Shown: positions 8,271 through 17,020 of the stretch, in pieces
Position numbering within the stretch: the first letter of the stretch is position 1
Layout: each line of letters opens with the position of its first letter
Assembly (NCBI RefSeq): GCF_013744875.1
Contig: NZ_CP059399.1
Span: 4,216,001-4,280,000 of the forward strand
DNA: 64,000 bases
Reading direction: 5' to 3'
Source: Nocardia huaxiensis
Lineage (GTDB): Bacteria; Actinomycetota; Actinomycetes; Mycobacteriales; Mycobacteriaceae
Made by a program: the position numbers and the translations under genes
The notes under the pieces: generated by a model
What the model was told of the DNA's origin: nothing
What the model saw: only the letters and a program-made list of their open reading frames with translations
The model's database searches: none

Positions 8271-9329
8271 TCAGCACGCCGTCCCCGGCAGTGGAATGCA
8301 GACCGCGCTGACCGTCACCGCCGACTGATCGAGGGTCACCCCGTCGGCGGGAGTCACCGAGGCCCGCAGCCGCTCCGCCAGCTCCGCGAACCCGGTCAGC
8401 GACCGATCCAGCCGCCGCCCCAGATCCTCGAGCGCCGGAACCGCCTCCATCAGCTTGTCGGCGAGCGGTTCCAGCGATTCCGCCCACGCGGGCTCGATGG
8501 CGGCAATGCGCGAGAGCAGCTGACTGGTCACCAGCAGCGCCTCGGCGATCTCGGCTTTCTTTGCCAGCCCGCGGGTTTCGAGCTCCCCGATCTTGCGCAG
8601 GAAGGTCCCCAGCAGTGACACATTGGCGGAGATGGCGGTGAGGTACTCATTGGTCACGGTGAGCGCCTGCGAGATATCGGAGTTCTGTTTGTCGAGAATC
8701 CCGACCAGGCTCTCCACCGCATTCCCCATGCGCCGCAGCGCATCCGGGCTGTTGCTCAGCGAATCCTGGAGCGCCGCGAAGTTCTTGCGCAGGGTGTCGC
8801 CGTCCACCTCCGCGATCGGTGTGGCGGCATCCTGCAGGGTGCGAATCAGGCTGTAGGGCAGGCGCACCCGATCGGCGGGAATGATCGCGTCCCCGAGGGG
8901 TTTGTCGCCCGCCGGGAACGCGGCGATGTAGTGTCCGCCGACCACGGTGAGCATCCGCACCTCGAGGGTGGTGAGATCGCCCAGCGTCACGTCGTCGTTC
9001 ACCGTGAAGGTCATCCGCACCCGATCCGGCATGAGCTTCAGCGATTTCACCGTGCCCACATGAATGCCCGCGATGCGCACCTCGTTCCCGACCCGCACCG
9101 ACCGCGCCTCACTGAGATCCGCGGTGTAGGTGGTCTTCCCGATCGGCAGCACATAGATCAGCCCGGTCACGAACAGCACCGCCGCCAGCGCCATGGCCCC
9201 GAACAGGCCGAACCCGAGCTCGCGTCGCATGAGCGTGGACTCGTGCCGGTTCGGATGCCAGGTCAGTGCCGCCAGCCGGGCGCGAATACCCTTGGGCCGC
9301 TGCGGTTCCGGCGCGTTCAGCTCTTGCAT
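8271..9329 (-). CDS. mceC: MCE-family protein MceC
   Basis: This is a 352-residue subunit. A 45-residue cytoplasmic tail with basic residues precedes the anchor (LGFGLFGAMALAAVLFVTGLIYVL), then the MCE domain (SEARSVRVGNEVRIAGIHVGTV) and a coiled helical region. The C-terminus ends in VCIPLPGTAC with two cysteines. ATG at 9329 lies inside the mceB end, an overlap of 13 bases; the frame is open further upstream, but that stretch belongs to mceB. It lacks the Pro-rich tail found on some MceC proteins. Confidence 0.9.
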   Translation of the reverse strand: MQELNAPEPQRPKGIRARLAALTWHPNRHESTLMRRELGFGLFGAMALAAVLFVTGLIYVLPIGKTTYTADLSEARSVRVGNEVRIAGIHVGTVKSLKLMPDRVRMTFTVNDDVTLGDLTTLEVRMLTVVGGHYIAAFPAGDKPLGDAIIPADRVRLPYSLIRTLQDAATPIAEVDGDTLRKNFAALQDSLSNSPDALRRMGNAVESLVGILDKQNSDISQALTVTNEYLTAISANVSLLGTFLRKIGELETRGLAKKAEIAEALLVTSQLLSRIAAIEPAWAESLEPLADKLMEAVPALEDLGRRLDRSLTGFAELAERLRASVTPADGVTLDQSAVTVSAVCIPLPGTAC

Positions 9330-10339
9330 ATCGAGATCCTCTGACCGGCGATGAGCACCGCGAACGGGGTCGGCACCTCGGCCTCGCCCTTGGAACACCC
9401 CAGATCGATGCGGGCCGACGTCGAATTCGCCGGCGGCAGCAGATTGGCCAGCGACTGCACCAGGCCGGGCAGCCGGCCCAGCACCTCCAGGGTCTGCTGC
9501 TGATCAGGGAACAGCAGCCGCAGATCCTCTTCCAGATTCGGATTGGTCCTCTCGGTGAATCCGAGCGTCTTCAGCAGGCTGTTGAGCGGCCCCAGCGCGG
9601 ACGGTGCGGAATCGGAGAATTCGAGCAGCCCATCGAGTTCGATGCTGAGGGCGACGACCACATCGGAGAGCCCGCGCAGCAAGGTCACCAGATGCGGTGA
9701 TTTCCCGCCGATCTGCGCCGAGATGTTCTGCAGATTGGCCACGATCAGCGACAGCACCGCCTGCCGGTCGGTCACATAGCGGCTCAGCGATTCGAAGGCG
9801 TCGAGGGTAGGGCCGATGCCGCTGCCATTGCCCTCGATCACCGCGAGCACGCTCTCGGCGAATTGATTGAGCGCCCCCGGCGAGAATTCGCGCAGCACCG
9901 GCTGTAAACCATTGAACAGCTGGGTGATATCGAACGACGGAATGGTCTTGTCCACCCCGATCGTGGCCCCCGGCTGCAAGGGCGCGCCGGGTTCTTCTGG
10001 TTGCCGCACATCGACATAGCGCTGCCCGGTGAGCGTCTGATAGCGGATGGCCAGCCCGCTGGTGGCGTACAGCGGCCGATCCCGCTGCACGCTGAAACTC
10101 ACGATCGCCCGCGTCCCATCGAGTTCGATGCCGGTCACCTTGCCCACCTGCACCCCGTACATGCGCACGTCGTCACCGTTCTTCAGCCCGCTGACATCGG
10201 TGAATTCCGCACGGAAACCCCGGGTCTCGCCGCTGACCGGCCGCAGGATCGCGCTGATGACGACGAACAGCAGCGCCATCATGGCGGCGGCGAACAGGCA
10301 CAGCCGCACGAGCACGCCGGCCGTCGAGGTCTGCTTCAC
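9317..10339 (-). CDS. mceB: MCE-family protein MceB
   Basis: This is a 340-residue subunit. GTG at 10339 overlaps the mceA stop (GTGA). An N-terminal anchor (VLVRLCLFAAAMMALLFVVISAIL) precedes the MCE domain (DVSGLKNGDDVRMYGVQVG, then YQTLTGQRYVDVRQP). The helical part follows, and the protein ends in CSKGEAEVPTPFAVLIAGQRISICKS. The open frame extends almost 1 kb upstream through mceA on the same strand, but only as a shadow. The protein fits the B position of the Mce heterohexamer. Confidence 0.9.
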   Translation of the reverse strand: MKQTSTAGVLVRLCLFAAAMMALLFVVISAILRPVSGETRGFRAEFTDVSGLKNGDDVRMYGVQVGKVTGIELDGTRAIVSFSVQRDRPLYATSGLAIRYQTLTGQRYVDVRQPEEPGAPLQPGATIGVDKTIPSFDITQLFNGLQPVLREFSPGALNQFAESVLAVIEGNGSGIGPTLDAFESLSRYVTDRQAVLSLIVANLQNISAQIGGKSPHLVTLLRGLSDVVVALSIELDGLLEFSDSAPSALGPLNSLLKTLGFTERTNPNLEEDLRLLFPDQQQTLEVLGRLPGLVQSLANLLPPANSTSARIDLGCSKGEAEVPTPFAVLIAGQRISICKS

Positions 10340-11364
10340 CGCGCCCCTCCCGTCAGGGCGCTGAGCAGCGGCACCGCCACCCCCGGAATTCCTTGCAGCG
10401 CCACTTCGACATTCACCACGGGCCCATCGGGAGTGTCGGCGAAGATGCGGTGCAGCCGCTCCAGCATCTCGGTCAGCTCGGCCGCGGATCGTTCCGGATC
10501 GGGCACCGTGGCGGTCACGGCATTCAGCGTCGGCGTGAGCGCGGGAACGAGCCCGTTGAAATGTGTTCTCAGCATGGAGAACAAATCCGCCGCCCCCAGC
10601 AGCACGCCATTGCGGATCACCCCGATCGACACGTTGTACCGGTCCCGTTCGGTCTGGAAGATCTCGATCCCCAGCAGGGCCGCCGCGAGTTTGAAAGTGG
10701 CGGAGGTGAAGTCGCCGAATCCCTCCAGGAACGACGAATACTGATCGATCAGGAACGATGACGGATACCGCTGCGTATCGGCAATGGCCCGGCTGACGCT
10801 GATCACCGCCTGCAGAATCGGCGTGAAGGCTCGCAGATCGGTATTGAACTGCGTAATGAGCTCTGACAATTTGGGTGTCAGCACCTCCGTGGCCGTCTGC
10901 GTAATGGTGCGCAGCAGTGCCCCCATGGTCACATCCTCGGCCCGCCCGGTCAGATCGATGACCTGCCCGTCCTGTAGCGGCATCCCTCCGGCCGCCGCCC
11001 GCAGGGCCACGGTGCTGATGCCGAACAGGTTTTCCGGCGCGTAGTCGACCGTGAAAGCGTCTGTGAGACCGGCGGTTTGGGATCGGTCCAGATCCAGGGT
11101 GAGCAGCTGGCGCCCCTGTCCGATGGCCTCCACCCCGGTGATCCGCCCGACCGCGACCCCGTCGTAGCGCACGGTGGTGCCGGTGACGATGCCCTCGCCC
11201 GTCTGCTCGGTGCGCAATTGAATGCTGAGGCGGTCCGGCAGTTCCCGCCCGGTGTAGGCCCGCCACGACAGCGTCGCCAGCACCGCCAGCACCACCGTGA
11301 GCACGCCCAGCGCGAGTGAGATCCGCCTGGTCAGGCGCACTCCGGGAATCGCGTAGTTGGGCAT
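10336..11364 (-). CDS. mceA: MCE-family protein MceA
   Basis: This is the 342-residue first Mce subunit, starting four bases after the yrbEB stop. The N-terminal anchor (ISLALGVLTVVLAVLATLSW) is followed by the MCE domain (GIVTGTTVRYDGVAVGRITGV, then YAPENLFGISTVAL) and the helical region containing LTPKLSELITQFNTDLRAFTP. In mycobacterial systems MceA members have been tied to host-cell entry and lipid uptake. Here only transport of a hydrophobic substrate can be inferred, from the complete operon. Confidence 0.9.
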   Translation of the reverse strand: MPNYAIPGVRLTRRISLALGVLTVVLAVLATLSWRAYTGRELPDRLSIQLRTEQTGEGIVTGTTVRYDGVAVGRITGVEAIGQGRQLLTLDLDRSQTAGLTDAFTVDYAPENLFGISTVALRAAAGGMPLQDGQVIDLTGRAEDVTMGALLRTITQTATEVLTPKLSELITQFNTDLRAFTPILQAVISVSRAIADTQRYPSSFLIDQYSSFLEGFGDFTSATFKLAAALLGIEIFQTERDRYNVSIGVIRNGVLLGAADLFSMLRTHFNGLVPALTPTLNAVTATVPDPERSAAELTEMLERLHRIFADTPDGPVVNVEVALQGIPGVAVPLLSALTGGAR

Positions 11365-11368
11365 CGGC

Positions 11369-12238
11369 TCACCCCGGGAACTCGATCGAGGAATTGACGC
11401 CCCACAGCAGCAGCGTCAGCACCATGTCCAGGCCGACTATGGCGACGAAGCTGGCCCGCACGGCCCGCCCGGAGGCGATGCCCACCCCTTCCGGCCCGCC
11501 GGAGGCGAAGAATCCGTAGTAACAGTGGATCAGGATCACCGCCACGCCGAACACCAGGATCTTCACCACCGCCGCGAAAACGTCGTAGCCGCTGGTGAAT
11601 TGGAAGAAGTAGTGGTTGTACACCCCGTCGGCCTGACCGTGCAGCAGCACGATCACCGCCGAGCACGACAGGTACGACAGGATCAGCGCGATGAGGAAGG
11701 TCGGCACGATGGCGACCGCGCCCGCGATCACCCGTGTGGTCACCACGAACGGAATCGACCGCAGCCCGAAGGATTCGATGGCGTCGATCTCCTCGGCAAT
11801 ACGCATGGACCCGATCTCCGCGGTCATCCGGCACCCGGCCTGCGCCGCGAAACCGACGGCCGCCGCGATGGGCGCGAGTTCCCGGGTATTCGCGAACGCC
11901 GACACCACCCCGGACACCGACCCCAGCCCGAGCAGGTCCAGCGCCGCGAAGGTCTGGATGCCCACCCCCGCGCCGATCGAGATGCCCAGCACCATCAGCA
12001 TCGGCACCGTCCCGCCGCCCACGATGAACGACCCGCGGCCCCAGGTCATATCGGTGATGGTGCGCATGGTCTGATTGCGATACCGCCGCAGCGCCAAGGG
12101 AATTCCGCCCAGCGCCAGCGCGGTGAATCCGAGCATGAACCCGGCGTTCTCCAGCGGCGAGAGCGCCCGCTCGCGGCGCTGATACAGCCGGTTCGCCCAG
12201 CCGAGCCCGCGCGGGGAAAACGGTGCGGCGGTCATCAT
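11369..12238 (-). CDS. yrbEB: MlaE-family ABC permease YrbEB
   Basis: This is a 289-residue integral membrane permease with about six membrane segments. The MlaE/YrbE coupling motif is present as SMRIAEEIDAIESFGLRSIPFVVTTRVIA, the loop that contacts the MceG-type ATPase. The gene encoding that ATPase is usually elsewhere in the genome and is not in this window. I use ATG at 12238 because it gives an ATGA overlap with the yrbEA stop; the next codon is also ATG. The YrbEA/YrbEB pair forms the inner-membrane channel of the Mce importer. Confidence 0.92.
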   Translation of the reverse strand: MMTAAPFSPRGLGWANRLYQRRERALSPLENAGFMLGFTALALGGIPLALRRYRNQTMRTITDMTWGRGSFIVGGGTVPMLMVLGISIGAGVGIQTFAALDLLGLGSVSGVVSAFANTRELAPIAAAVGFAAQAGCRMTAEIGSMRIAEEIDAIESFGLRSIPFVVTTRVIAGAVAIVPTFLIALILSYLSCSAVIVLLHGQADGVYNHYFFQFTSGYDVFAAVVKILVFGVAVILIHCYYGFFASGGPEGVGIASGRAVRASFVAIVGLDMVLTLLLWGVNSSIEFPG

Positions 12239-13080
12239 GCCACCCGCATGGGCAGGAACATGGTGACCACCTGCGTGATCACCAGATTCACCACGATGAT
12301 GGCCGCCACCGACAGCACCACCGCGGCATTCACCCCGTCGGCCACCCCGCGCGGCCCGCCGCGCGCCTCCAACCCGCGCTGACAGGCGACGATCACCACG
12401 ATGAATCCGAAGAGAACGGATTTGGCCAGTGAGATCCAGACATCGGCGAGCACGGTGAACGCCCCGAAGGTCGCCCAGTAACTGCCCGGCGTCACATTCT
12501 GCGCGCCGATCGCCACCACATAGCCGGCGACGATGCCCACGAAGATGATGAGCACATTCAGCAGCGGCGCGACCAGCACCATGGCCACCACGCGCGGAAT
12601 CACCAGGCGGTGCACCGGCGAAATCCCCATGACCCGCAGCGCGTCGATCTCGTCGCGGACCGTGCGCGCCCCCAGATCCGAGGCGATGGCCGAGGCGCCC
12701 GCCCCGCCGAGCAGCAGTCCGGTGGCGATGGGTGCGCCCTGCTGGATGACGCCGAGCCCACCGGCCGCGCCGATGAGCGAATCGGCGCCCAGCTGATGGA
12801 TGAGATTGCCCACCTGAACGGAGACGACCACCCCGAACGGGACGGCCATGAGAATCGCGGGCAGGGCCGTAACGGTGATGAAATACCAAGCCTGATGCAA
12901 CATTTCGCGCCACGGGAATTTGCCCGCGGGCACATCGGTGACCACTCCGCGCACCGAATCCCAGGCCAGTTCGACGGTTCTGCCGAAGGTGCGCAGACTC
13001 GATATGGCGGTGTCGGAGAAGTTCTTTCGGACGATGTGCAGGGCGGTGTCGTCGCGTGGGGTCGGCAATGCGGGCTGCAT
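12235..13080 (-). CDS. yrbEA: MlaE-family ABC permease YrbEA
   Basis: This is a 281-residue permease and the first gene of the mce operon. It contains the MlaE signature TVRDEIDALRVMGISPVHRLVIPRVVAM and about five to six hydrophobic segments (for example FGVVVSVQVGNLIHQL and VLIIFVGIVAGYVVAIG). ATG at 13080 has a good ribosome site (GGGAGGA) on the minus strand within 13089-13095. Upstream, 13081-13506 separates it from the divergent TetR pair, so the operon promoter must lie there. Confidence 0.92.
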   Translation of the reverse strand: MQPALPTPRDDTALHIVRKNFSDTAISSLRTFGRTVELAWDSVRGVVTDVPAGKFPWREMLHQAWYFITVTALPAILMAVPFGVVVSVQVGNLIHQLGADSLIGAAGGLGVIQQGAPIATGLLLGGAGASAIASDLGARTVRDEIDALRVMGISPVHRLVIPRVVAMVLVAPLLNVLIIFVGIVAGYVVAIGAQNVTPGSYWATFGAFTVLADVWISLAKSVLFGFIVVIVACQRGLEARGGPRGVADGVNAAVVLSVAAIIVVNLVITQVVTMFLPMRVA

Positions 13081-13506
13081 CGGCGATTCCTCCCGTGTCA
13101 GCCAATGGCCTCGCAGTTTCAGCCGCAGATGGATGGTGCGGAGAGGAGACAGTCGTGAGGGCGGGTGGCGATCGGTGCTCGCGGGTTTCGCCCGGGGGTG
13201 TGGGCGACCTCGCACGAGTGAGCCTCGGCCGCGTCGGCGGGACCGACCCGCCGGCCGGGGCGGCGTCGAGGCTGGCTGTCGCCATCACCGGCGCCGGGCG
13301 GGTGCACCCTATCGAGGCTAACCGACCCGTCCCAGACATATCGGTGGATTACCCAATCATTTTCGGCCGCAGCATTTCTCGAACCGCCCGGCGGACGCGC
13401 CGAAACCCGTGATCGATGCGCGCGCCGATCGCCGGCCGCAGGCCACTGCGTACACTGACCGCACCGGGCGTCCAGCGCGGTGCGGGCGACAGCCGGAAGG
13501 AGTGAG
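13081..13506. promoter_or_regulatory. Divergent control region, mce operon / TetR pair
   Basis: These 426 bases hold no convincing gene. The opposite-strand open frames across them have atypical, Arg/Pro-rich translations. The ribosome site of yrbEA lies at the left end and that of the first TetR gene (GGAAGGAG at 13495-13502) at the right. An A/T-richer island at about 13335-13380 stands out from its GC-rich surroundings and is the best place for promoters and TetR operators. I could not find a clean long palindrome there. Confidence 0.5.
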
Positions 13507-14124
13507 GTGACCGAGCGACGCGAGCGGATTCTCGACGCCGCGCGGAGCCTCATCGTGCGCGACGGTTACGCGGGTGCGAGCATGCACGCCATAGCCCGCG
13601 CGGCCGAAGTGACCCGGCCCGCCCTCTACGCCGAATTCGCCGACCGCGACGAATTGATCGAAGCGCTGATCGATCGCGAGGAGGAACGGGTGCTGGCCAT
13701 GTCCGCGGCCGCCACCCCCGAGTTGTCGCTGGTCGCGGACCCGGCGCGCATTGCCGAGCAGTCGGTGGACGTCTTCCTGAACCTGGTGCAGGCCGCGCCC
13801 GAGACCTGGCGGCTGGTGTTCATGCGCGGCGACGGCATGCCGCCGGCCACCCACGCGCGCATCGAACGCGGACGCGACAGCGTCCGGCAGCAGACCCATC
13901 TGCTGCTCGGCCTGCTCGCCTCCCGGAGCGAGCGGCAGATCGACACCGAACTGCTCAGTCATGGCGTCATCAGCGTCAGCGAGACCGCCGCCCGCATGCT
14001 GGTGAGCGATCCGAGCATGGATCGTGATCGGGTGTCGAGCACCCTGCGCTGGCTGGTGCGGCACAGCGTCGCCCGGGCGGGCATCGCTGTCGCCGCGGAT
14101 ACGGACGAGGCGGGGAAGGACTGA
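13507..14124 (+). CDS. TetR-family regulator, Mce3R-half-like
   Basis: This is a 205-residue TetR regulator. The helix-turn-helix is at residues about 12-50 (AGASMHAIARAAEVTRPALYAEFADRDELI when read through). The ligand domain contains TWRLVFMRGDGMPPATHARIERGRD. GTG at 13507 follows GGAAGGAG closely; a GTG at 13480 would add nine residues without a ribosome site. It is divergent from the mce operon and three bases upstream of a second TetR gene with a clearly related ligand domain (TWRLVYFPIDGVPP). Mce3R of Mycobacterium tuberculosis carries two TetR domains in one chain of about 406 residues. The summed length here (205+210) and the position suggest a split equivalent repressing the mce operon (inference). 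Confidence 0.85.
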   Translation: MTERRERILDAARSLIVRDGYAGASMHAIARAAEVTRPALYAEFADRDELIEALIDREEERVLAMSAAATPELSLVADPARIAEQSVDVFLNLVQAAPETWRLVFMRGDGMPPATHARIERGRDSVRQQTHLLLGLLASRSERQIDTELLSHGVISVSETAARMLVSDPSMDRDRVSSTLRWLVRHSVARAGIAVAADTDEAGKD

Positions 14125-14127
14125 GCC

Positions 14128-14760
14128 ATGCCGAAGGTGCAGGGCGCCACCGCCAAACGGCGCTACGCCAAACGCCTCTCGCCCGCCGACCGTCGCGAAC
14201 AGCTGCTGGACACGGCGCTGAGCATTGTGGCCGACAGCGGATTCACCGCGGTGTCCATCGCCGCGGTGGCCGAACGCAGCGAAGTGACCCGGCCGGTGGT
14301 GTACGACCTGTTCGGCAGTCGCGACGACATTCTGCGCGAGCTCATCGATCGCGAATCCGCGCGCATGCGCGCCGCCGTCGAACGCTCGCTGGCCGCGGTC
14401 TCGACCGAAACGACGGTGGCCGAGGCCGTTTCGGTGGGACTGGGGGAGTTCCTGGCCGAGGTGCGGTCCATGCCGGCCACCTGGCGGCTGGTGTACTTCC
14501 CGATCGACGGGGTGCCGCCGCTGCTGCGCGAGCGGGTCGGGCGGGCCCGCGACGAACTGCGAACCCCGTTGCGGCACTTGTTCGCCGACTGGCTGTCCGA
14601 GCACCCGGCCGCCGCGGCGGAGGTCGATCCCGATGTACTGGTGCAGCTGCTGCAGGGCGTGATCCAGACCCTTGCCCGGCTGGTCCTGGACGACCCGGAG
14701 CGCTACGACTCCGAGCGCGTCCTGGCCCTGATCGCGCCCCTGCTCACCGGACCGTCCTGA
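14128..14760 (+). CDS. TetR-family regulator, second Mce3R-half-like
   Basis: This is a 210-residue TetR protein starting three bases after the first. A basic N-terminus (KRRYAKRLSPADRREQLLD) leads into the helix-turn-helix (TAVSIAAVAERSEVTRPVVYDLFGSRDDIL). The ligand-binding part contains MPATWRLVYFPIDGVPPLLRERVGRARDEL, parallel to the sequence in the first TetR protein. Adjacent position, same order and residue similarity suggest an old tandem duplication; the two proteins may form a heterodimer. The gene ends 18 bases before the convergent SDR gene stop. Confidence 0.85.
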   Translation: MPKVQGATAKRRYAKRLSPADRREQLLDTALSIVADSGFTAVSIAAVAERSEVTRPVVYDLFGSRDDILRELIDRESARMRAAVERSLAAVSTETTVAEAVSVGLGEFLAEVRSMPATWRLVYFPIDGVPPLLRERVGRARDELRTPLRHLFADWLSEHPAAAAEVDPDVLVQLLQGVIQTLARLVLDDPERYDSERVLALIAPLLTGPS

Positions 14761-14778
14761 ACGGTCGCCGGAGTCGTC

Positions 14779-15609
14779 TCAGCGGCGAAGTCCGTAGGAG
14801 GCGGCAATGATTCGCTCCAGGATCGTGCGCGGCAGCAGCCGTTTCACCGCGAACAGCACCGGCGCGTTGCTGCCCACGGCATAGAGTGGTCCGGGCCGGT
14901 CCGCCTCGGCGGCGGCCACGATGGTGCGCGCAACCCGTTCCGGGGTAATGCCTTTGGCCTGCTTGTCGTCGAGCACCGCCATGAACTTGGTGAAATCCGC
15001 TGTGTGCGGCGACCCTTCGTTCAGGTACTTGGTGCGGCGCTCGCGCAGGCCGGTATCGATCTGACCCGGCTCCACCGTGGTCAGCCACACCCCGAACGGC
15101 GACTCCTCGAACCGCGCCGCGGTCGCGAATTCGCGCAGCGCCGCCTTGGTGGCGACATACGACGAGCGGTACGGCATGGGGAAGCTGCCCAGCATGGACC
15201 CGATCATGACGATGCGTCCGTACCCGCGCTCACGCATACCGGGCAGCACCGCCTGAGTCAGTGCCACCGCGCCGAACACATTGAGCTGGAACAGTCTTTC
15301 CACGGCCTCGCCCGGCAATTCGGCCAGCGGCCCGGCCTGGCTCTCGCCCGCATTGTTGATCAGCACGTCGACCGCGCCGAGTTCGTTCACGCCGAGTCCG
15401 TTCACGAAATGCGCGATCGACGCCCGATCGGTGAGATCCAGGGCCCGGTATTCGATGCCGGGCACCCGGTCGGCCTCGGGAATCGTGTCGGGATTGCGGC
15501 TGGTGCCGATCACCTTGTGACCCCGGGCCGCGAAGGCCGCCGCGGTGGCCCGGCCGATGCCCGAGGATGCGCCGGTGACCACCACGGTGCGAGTCGAAGT
15601 GCTGCTCAT
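14779..15609 (-). CDS. Short-chain dehydrogenase/reductase
   Basis: This is a 276-residue classical SDR. The cofactor motif is TGASSGIGRA near the N-terminus, then NNAGE, the catalytic Ser in IGSMLGSF and the Tyr-x-x-x-Lys as YVATK. The residues TSRN after strand two suggest NADP(H) preference, because Arg can bind the 2'-phosphate. ATG at 15609 is chosen; the frame runs on upstream only as a shadow. The C-terminus (VKRLLPRTILERIIAASYG) is basic and amphipathic. It is convergent with the TetR pair, and a link to lipid metabolism of the mce region is possible but unproven. Confidence 0.9.
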   Translation of the reverse strand: MSSTSTRTVVVTGASSGIGRATAAAFAARGHKVIGTSRNPDTIPEADRVPGIEYRALDLTDRASIAHFVNGLGVNELGAVDVLINNAGESQAGPLAELPGEAVERLFQLNVFGAVALTQAVLPGMRERGYGRIVMIGSMLGSFPMPYRSSYVATKAALREFATAARFEESPFGVWLTTVEPGQIDTGLRERRTKYLNEGSPHTADFTKFMAVLDDKQAKGITPERVARTIVAAAEADRPGPLYAVGSNAPVLFAVKRLLPRTILERIIAASYGLRR

Positions 15610-15619
15610 GGCAGCAACG

Positions 15620-15799
15620 CTAGCGGGCGCGGACCGGATGCCACCAGGAACCGGGCCGCCGCCGGGGTGACCTTTCCGGCCCGATCCGCTCGGGTGCGGG
15701 CGGCGGCTCCTCGGCGCCGCAGCGCACGCCGAGCCACACACCTAGTCCGAAAGCTCCTGCGGCCAGGGCGGGCGCGAGCAGGATTGCCGGTGTGCTCAT
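15620..15799 (-). CDS. Possible small membrane protein (59 aa)
   Basis: ATG at 15799 is preceded on the minus strand by GAGGGA at a good distance, and the frame ends ten bases before the SDR start. The peptide has one hydrophobic helix (residues about 5-28, ILLAPALAAGAFGLGVWLG) followed by a Pro/Arg-rich cytoplasmic tail. The ribosome site, the operon-like spacing to the SDR gene and the helix support a real small protein. I do not recognise a family. Confidence 0.45.
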   Translation of the reverse strand: MSTPAILLAPALAAGAFGLGVWLGVRCGAEEPPPAPERIGPERSPRRRPGSWWHPVRAR

Positions 15800-15981
15800 G
15801 GTGCAGGATCCCTCGATCACTCGTACCCGGCCCGGAACGGCACGGGTGTGAGATCAATCGCAGAGCTGCGGCTTTCGTTACGTGACGATTCGCGGATACG
15901 CGCGAAAAATCTTGATGGACAGGGGAGTCCGCGAACCGGTCGGCACTGTCCGCCGGCGAAACCGTCCGCCGGTGAAGGGCG

Positions 15982-16845
15982 TCACCAGCTTCCGGTGAAC
16001 AGGGCCGCCAGGGCGGGCGCAGGATCGGCCGCGGTGGTGATATTCGCGGTGACCACGACGAGCGCTGCCAGTGCGAGCACCGCGGCCAGGGTGGCGTACC
16101 CGCCCAGCAGGCGTCTGGTGCGGCGCTCGCGCGAGCGTGCGAACCGCCGCCACAGGACCGTGCTCCCCACGGCGAGCACGACCGCCACGAGCGCGGCGAT
16201 GATCGCCATGGCCGCGTGGTACACCGCGAAGTCGTCGATCATCACCGCGAGCGCGGGCGGGCGCGCCTGCCCGGATTCGGCCAGCCCCTGCTCGACCCCG
16301 TCGATCGTCGTGGCCAGCTCGCCCTGGGCGGGCTCGTCCAGCAGCATCGGCAGGAGCGAGGCGAAAGGCGCCACCGCCCCTTGGATATTCGCCATGACCA
16401 CCACCAGCGCGAAGAGTCCGAGCGCGGTGACGCCGCCGCCCGCCGACCCGAGCAGCGCCCGCCTGCCGGTGGCGGAATCCCCGGCCGCCAGATACGCCCG
16501 CCACAGCCGCAGGCCCAGCATCGCCAGCACGACCAGCAGCGCCGCGGCGATCACGCCCTTGGCCACGTGGTAGCGGAACCAGTAGTCGACCACCTGCGCC
16601 AGATCCGGCGACAGCTCGCGAGCGCCGGCACTCCAGTATCCGATGAAGGACTCGCTGAAGGCTTTTCGCAGTTGGTCTTCCGTGCCGAGTCCGTCACTCG
16701 CGGCGAGTTCGGCCGGCGCCACGACGAACGCGATGGTGAGGACCACGGCGGCCAGGCCGAGTCCGGCGGACAGCCGACCGGATAGGCCGGTGGGTGCGGT
16801 GGGAAATGCGTGACCGGACAAGAGATTCCTCGCTTCGCGACGCAC
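15982..16845 (-). CDS. Hypothetical membrane protein, five to six TM
   Basis: This protein has about 287 residues if GTG at 16845 is used; the frame is open upstream and the true start is uncertain because no clear ribosome site is visible. Membrane segments appear near residues 30-50 (LSAGLGLAAVVLTIAFVVAP), 100-125, 150-170, 215-240 and 255-275. An extracytoplasmic loop between the first two carries FSESFIGYWSAGARELSPDL. I do not recognise the family. It is divergent from an AraC-type regulator, whose gene starts 175 bases away, so that regulator may control it. Confidence 0.65.
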   Translation of the reverse strand: MRREARNLLSGHAFPTAPTGLSGRLSAGLGLAAVVLTIAFVVAPAELAASDGLGTEDQLRKAFSESFIGYWSAGARELSPDLAQVVDYWFRYHVAKGVIAAALLVVLAMLGLRLWRAYLAAGDSATGRRALLGSAGGGVTALGLFALVVVMANIQGAVAPFASLLPMLLDEPAQGELATTIDGVEQGLAESGQARPPALAVMIDDFAVYHAAMAIIAALVAVVLAVGSTVLWRRFARSRERRTRRLLGGYATLAAVLALAALVVVTANITTAADPAPALAALFTGSW

Positions 16846-17020
16846 TGGGGCATATTGCACTGGCTTCCAGTGCCGCACAGTACCCTTCGGCGCGCCCGCA
16901 ACTGTCTGTGACTGTGGGCGCCTCCAAGATCCGCGTTGCGCCACGCGGCACAGTGCCCAATTGGTATGTTTCGCCCAGCCGATGGGGGTACGCCACGGCA
17001 TTCGCGAAGGTCATGGGGTC

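Noticed and set aside
13221..13273. AGCCTCG/CGAGGCT inverted repeat as TetR operator
   Set aside because: Seven-base arms separated by 39 bases in very GC-rich DNA; not distinguishable from chance.
12239..13339. Extension of the yrbEB frame through yrbEA
   Set aside because: The translation is low-complexity and Arg/Gly-rich; the ATGA junction and the MlaE fold start at 12238.
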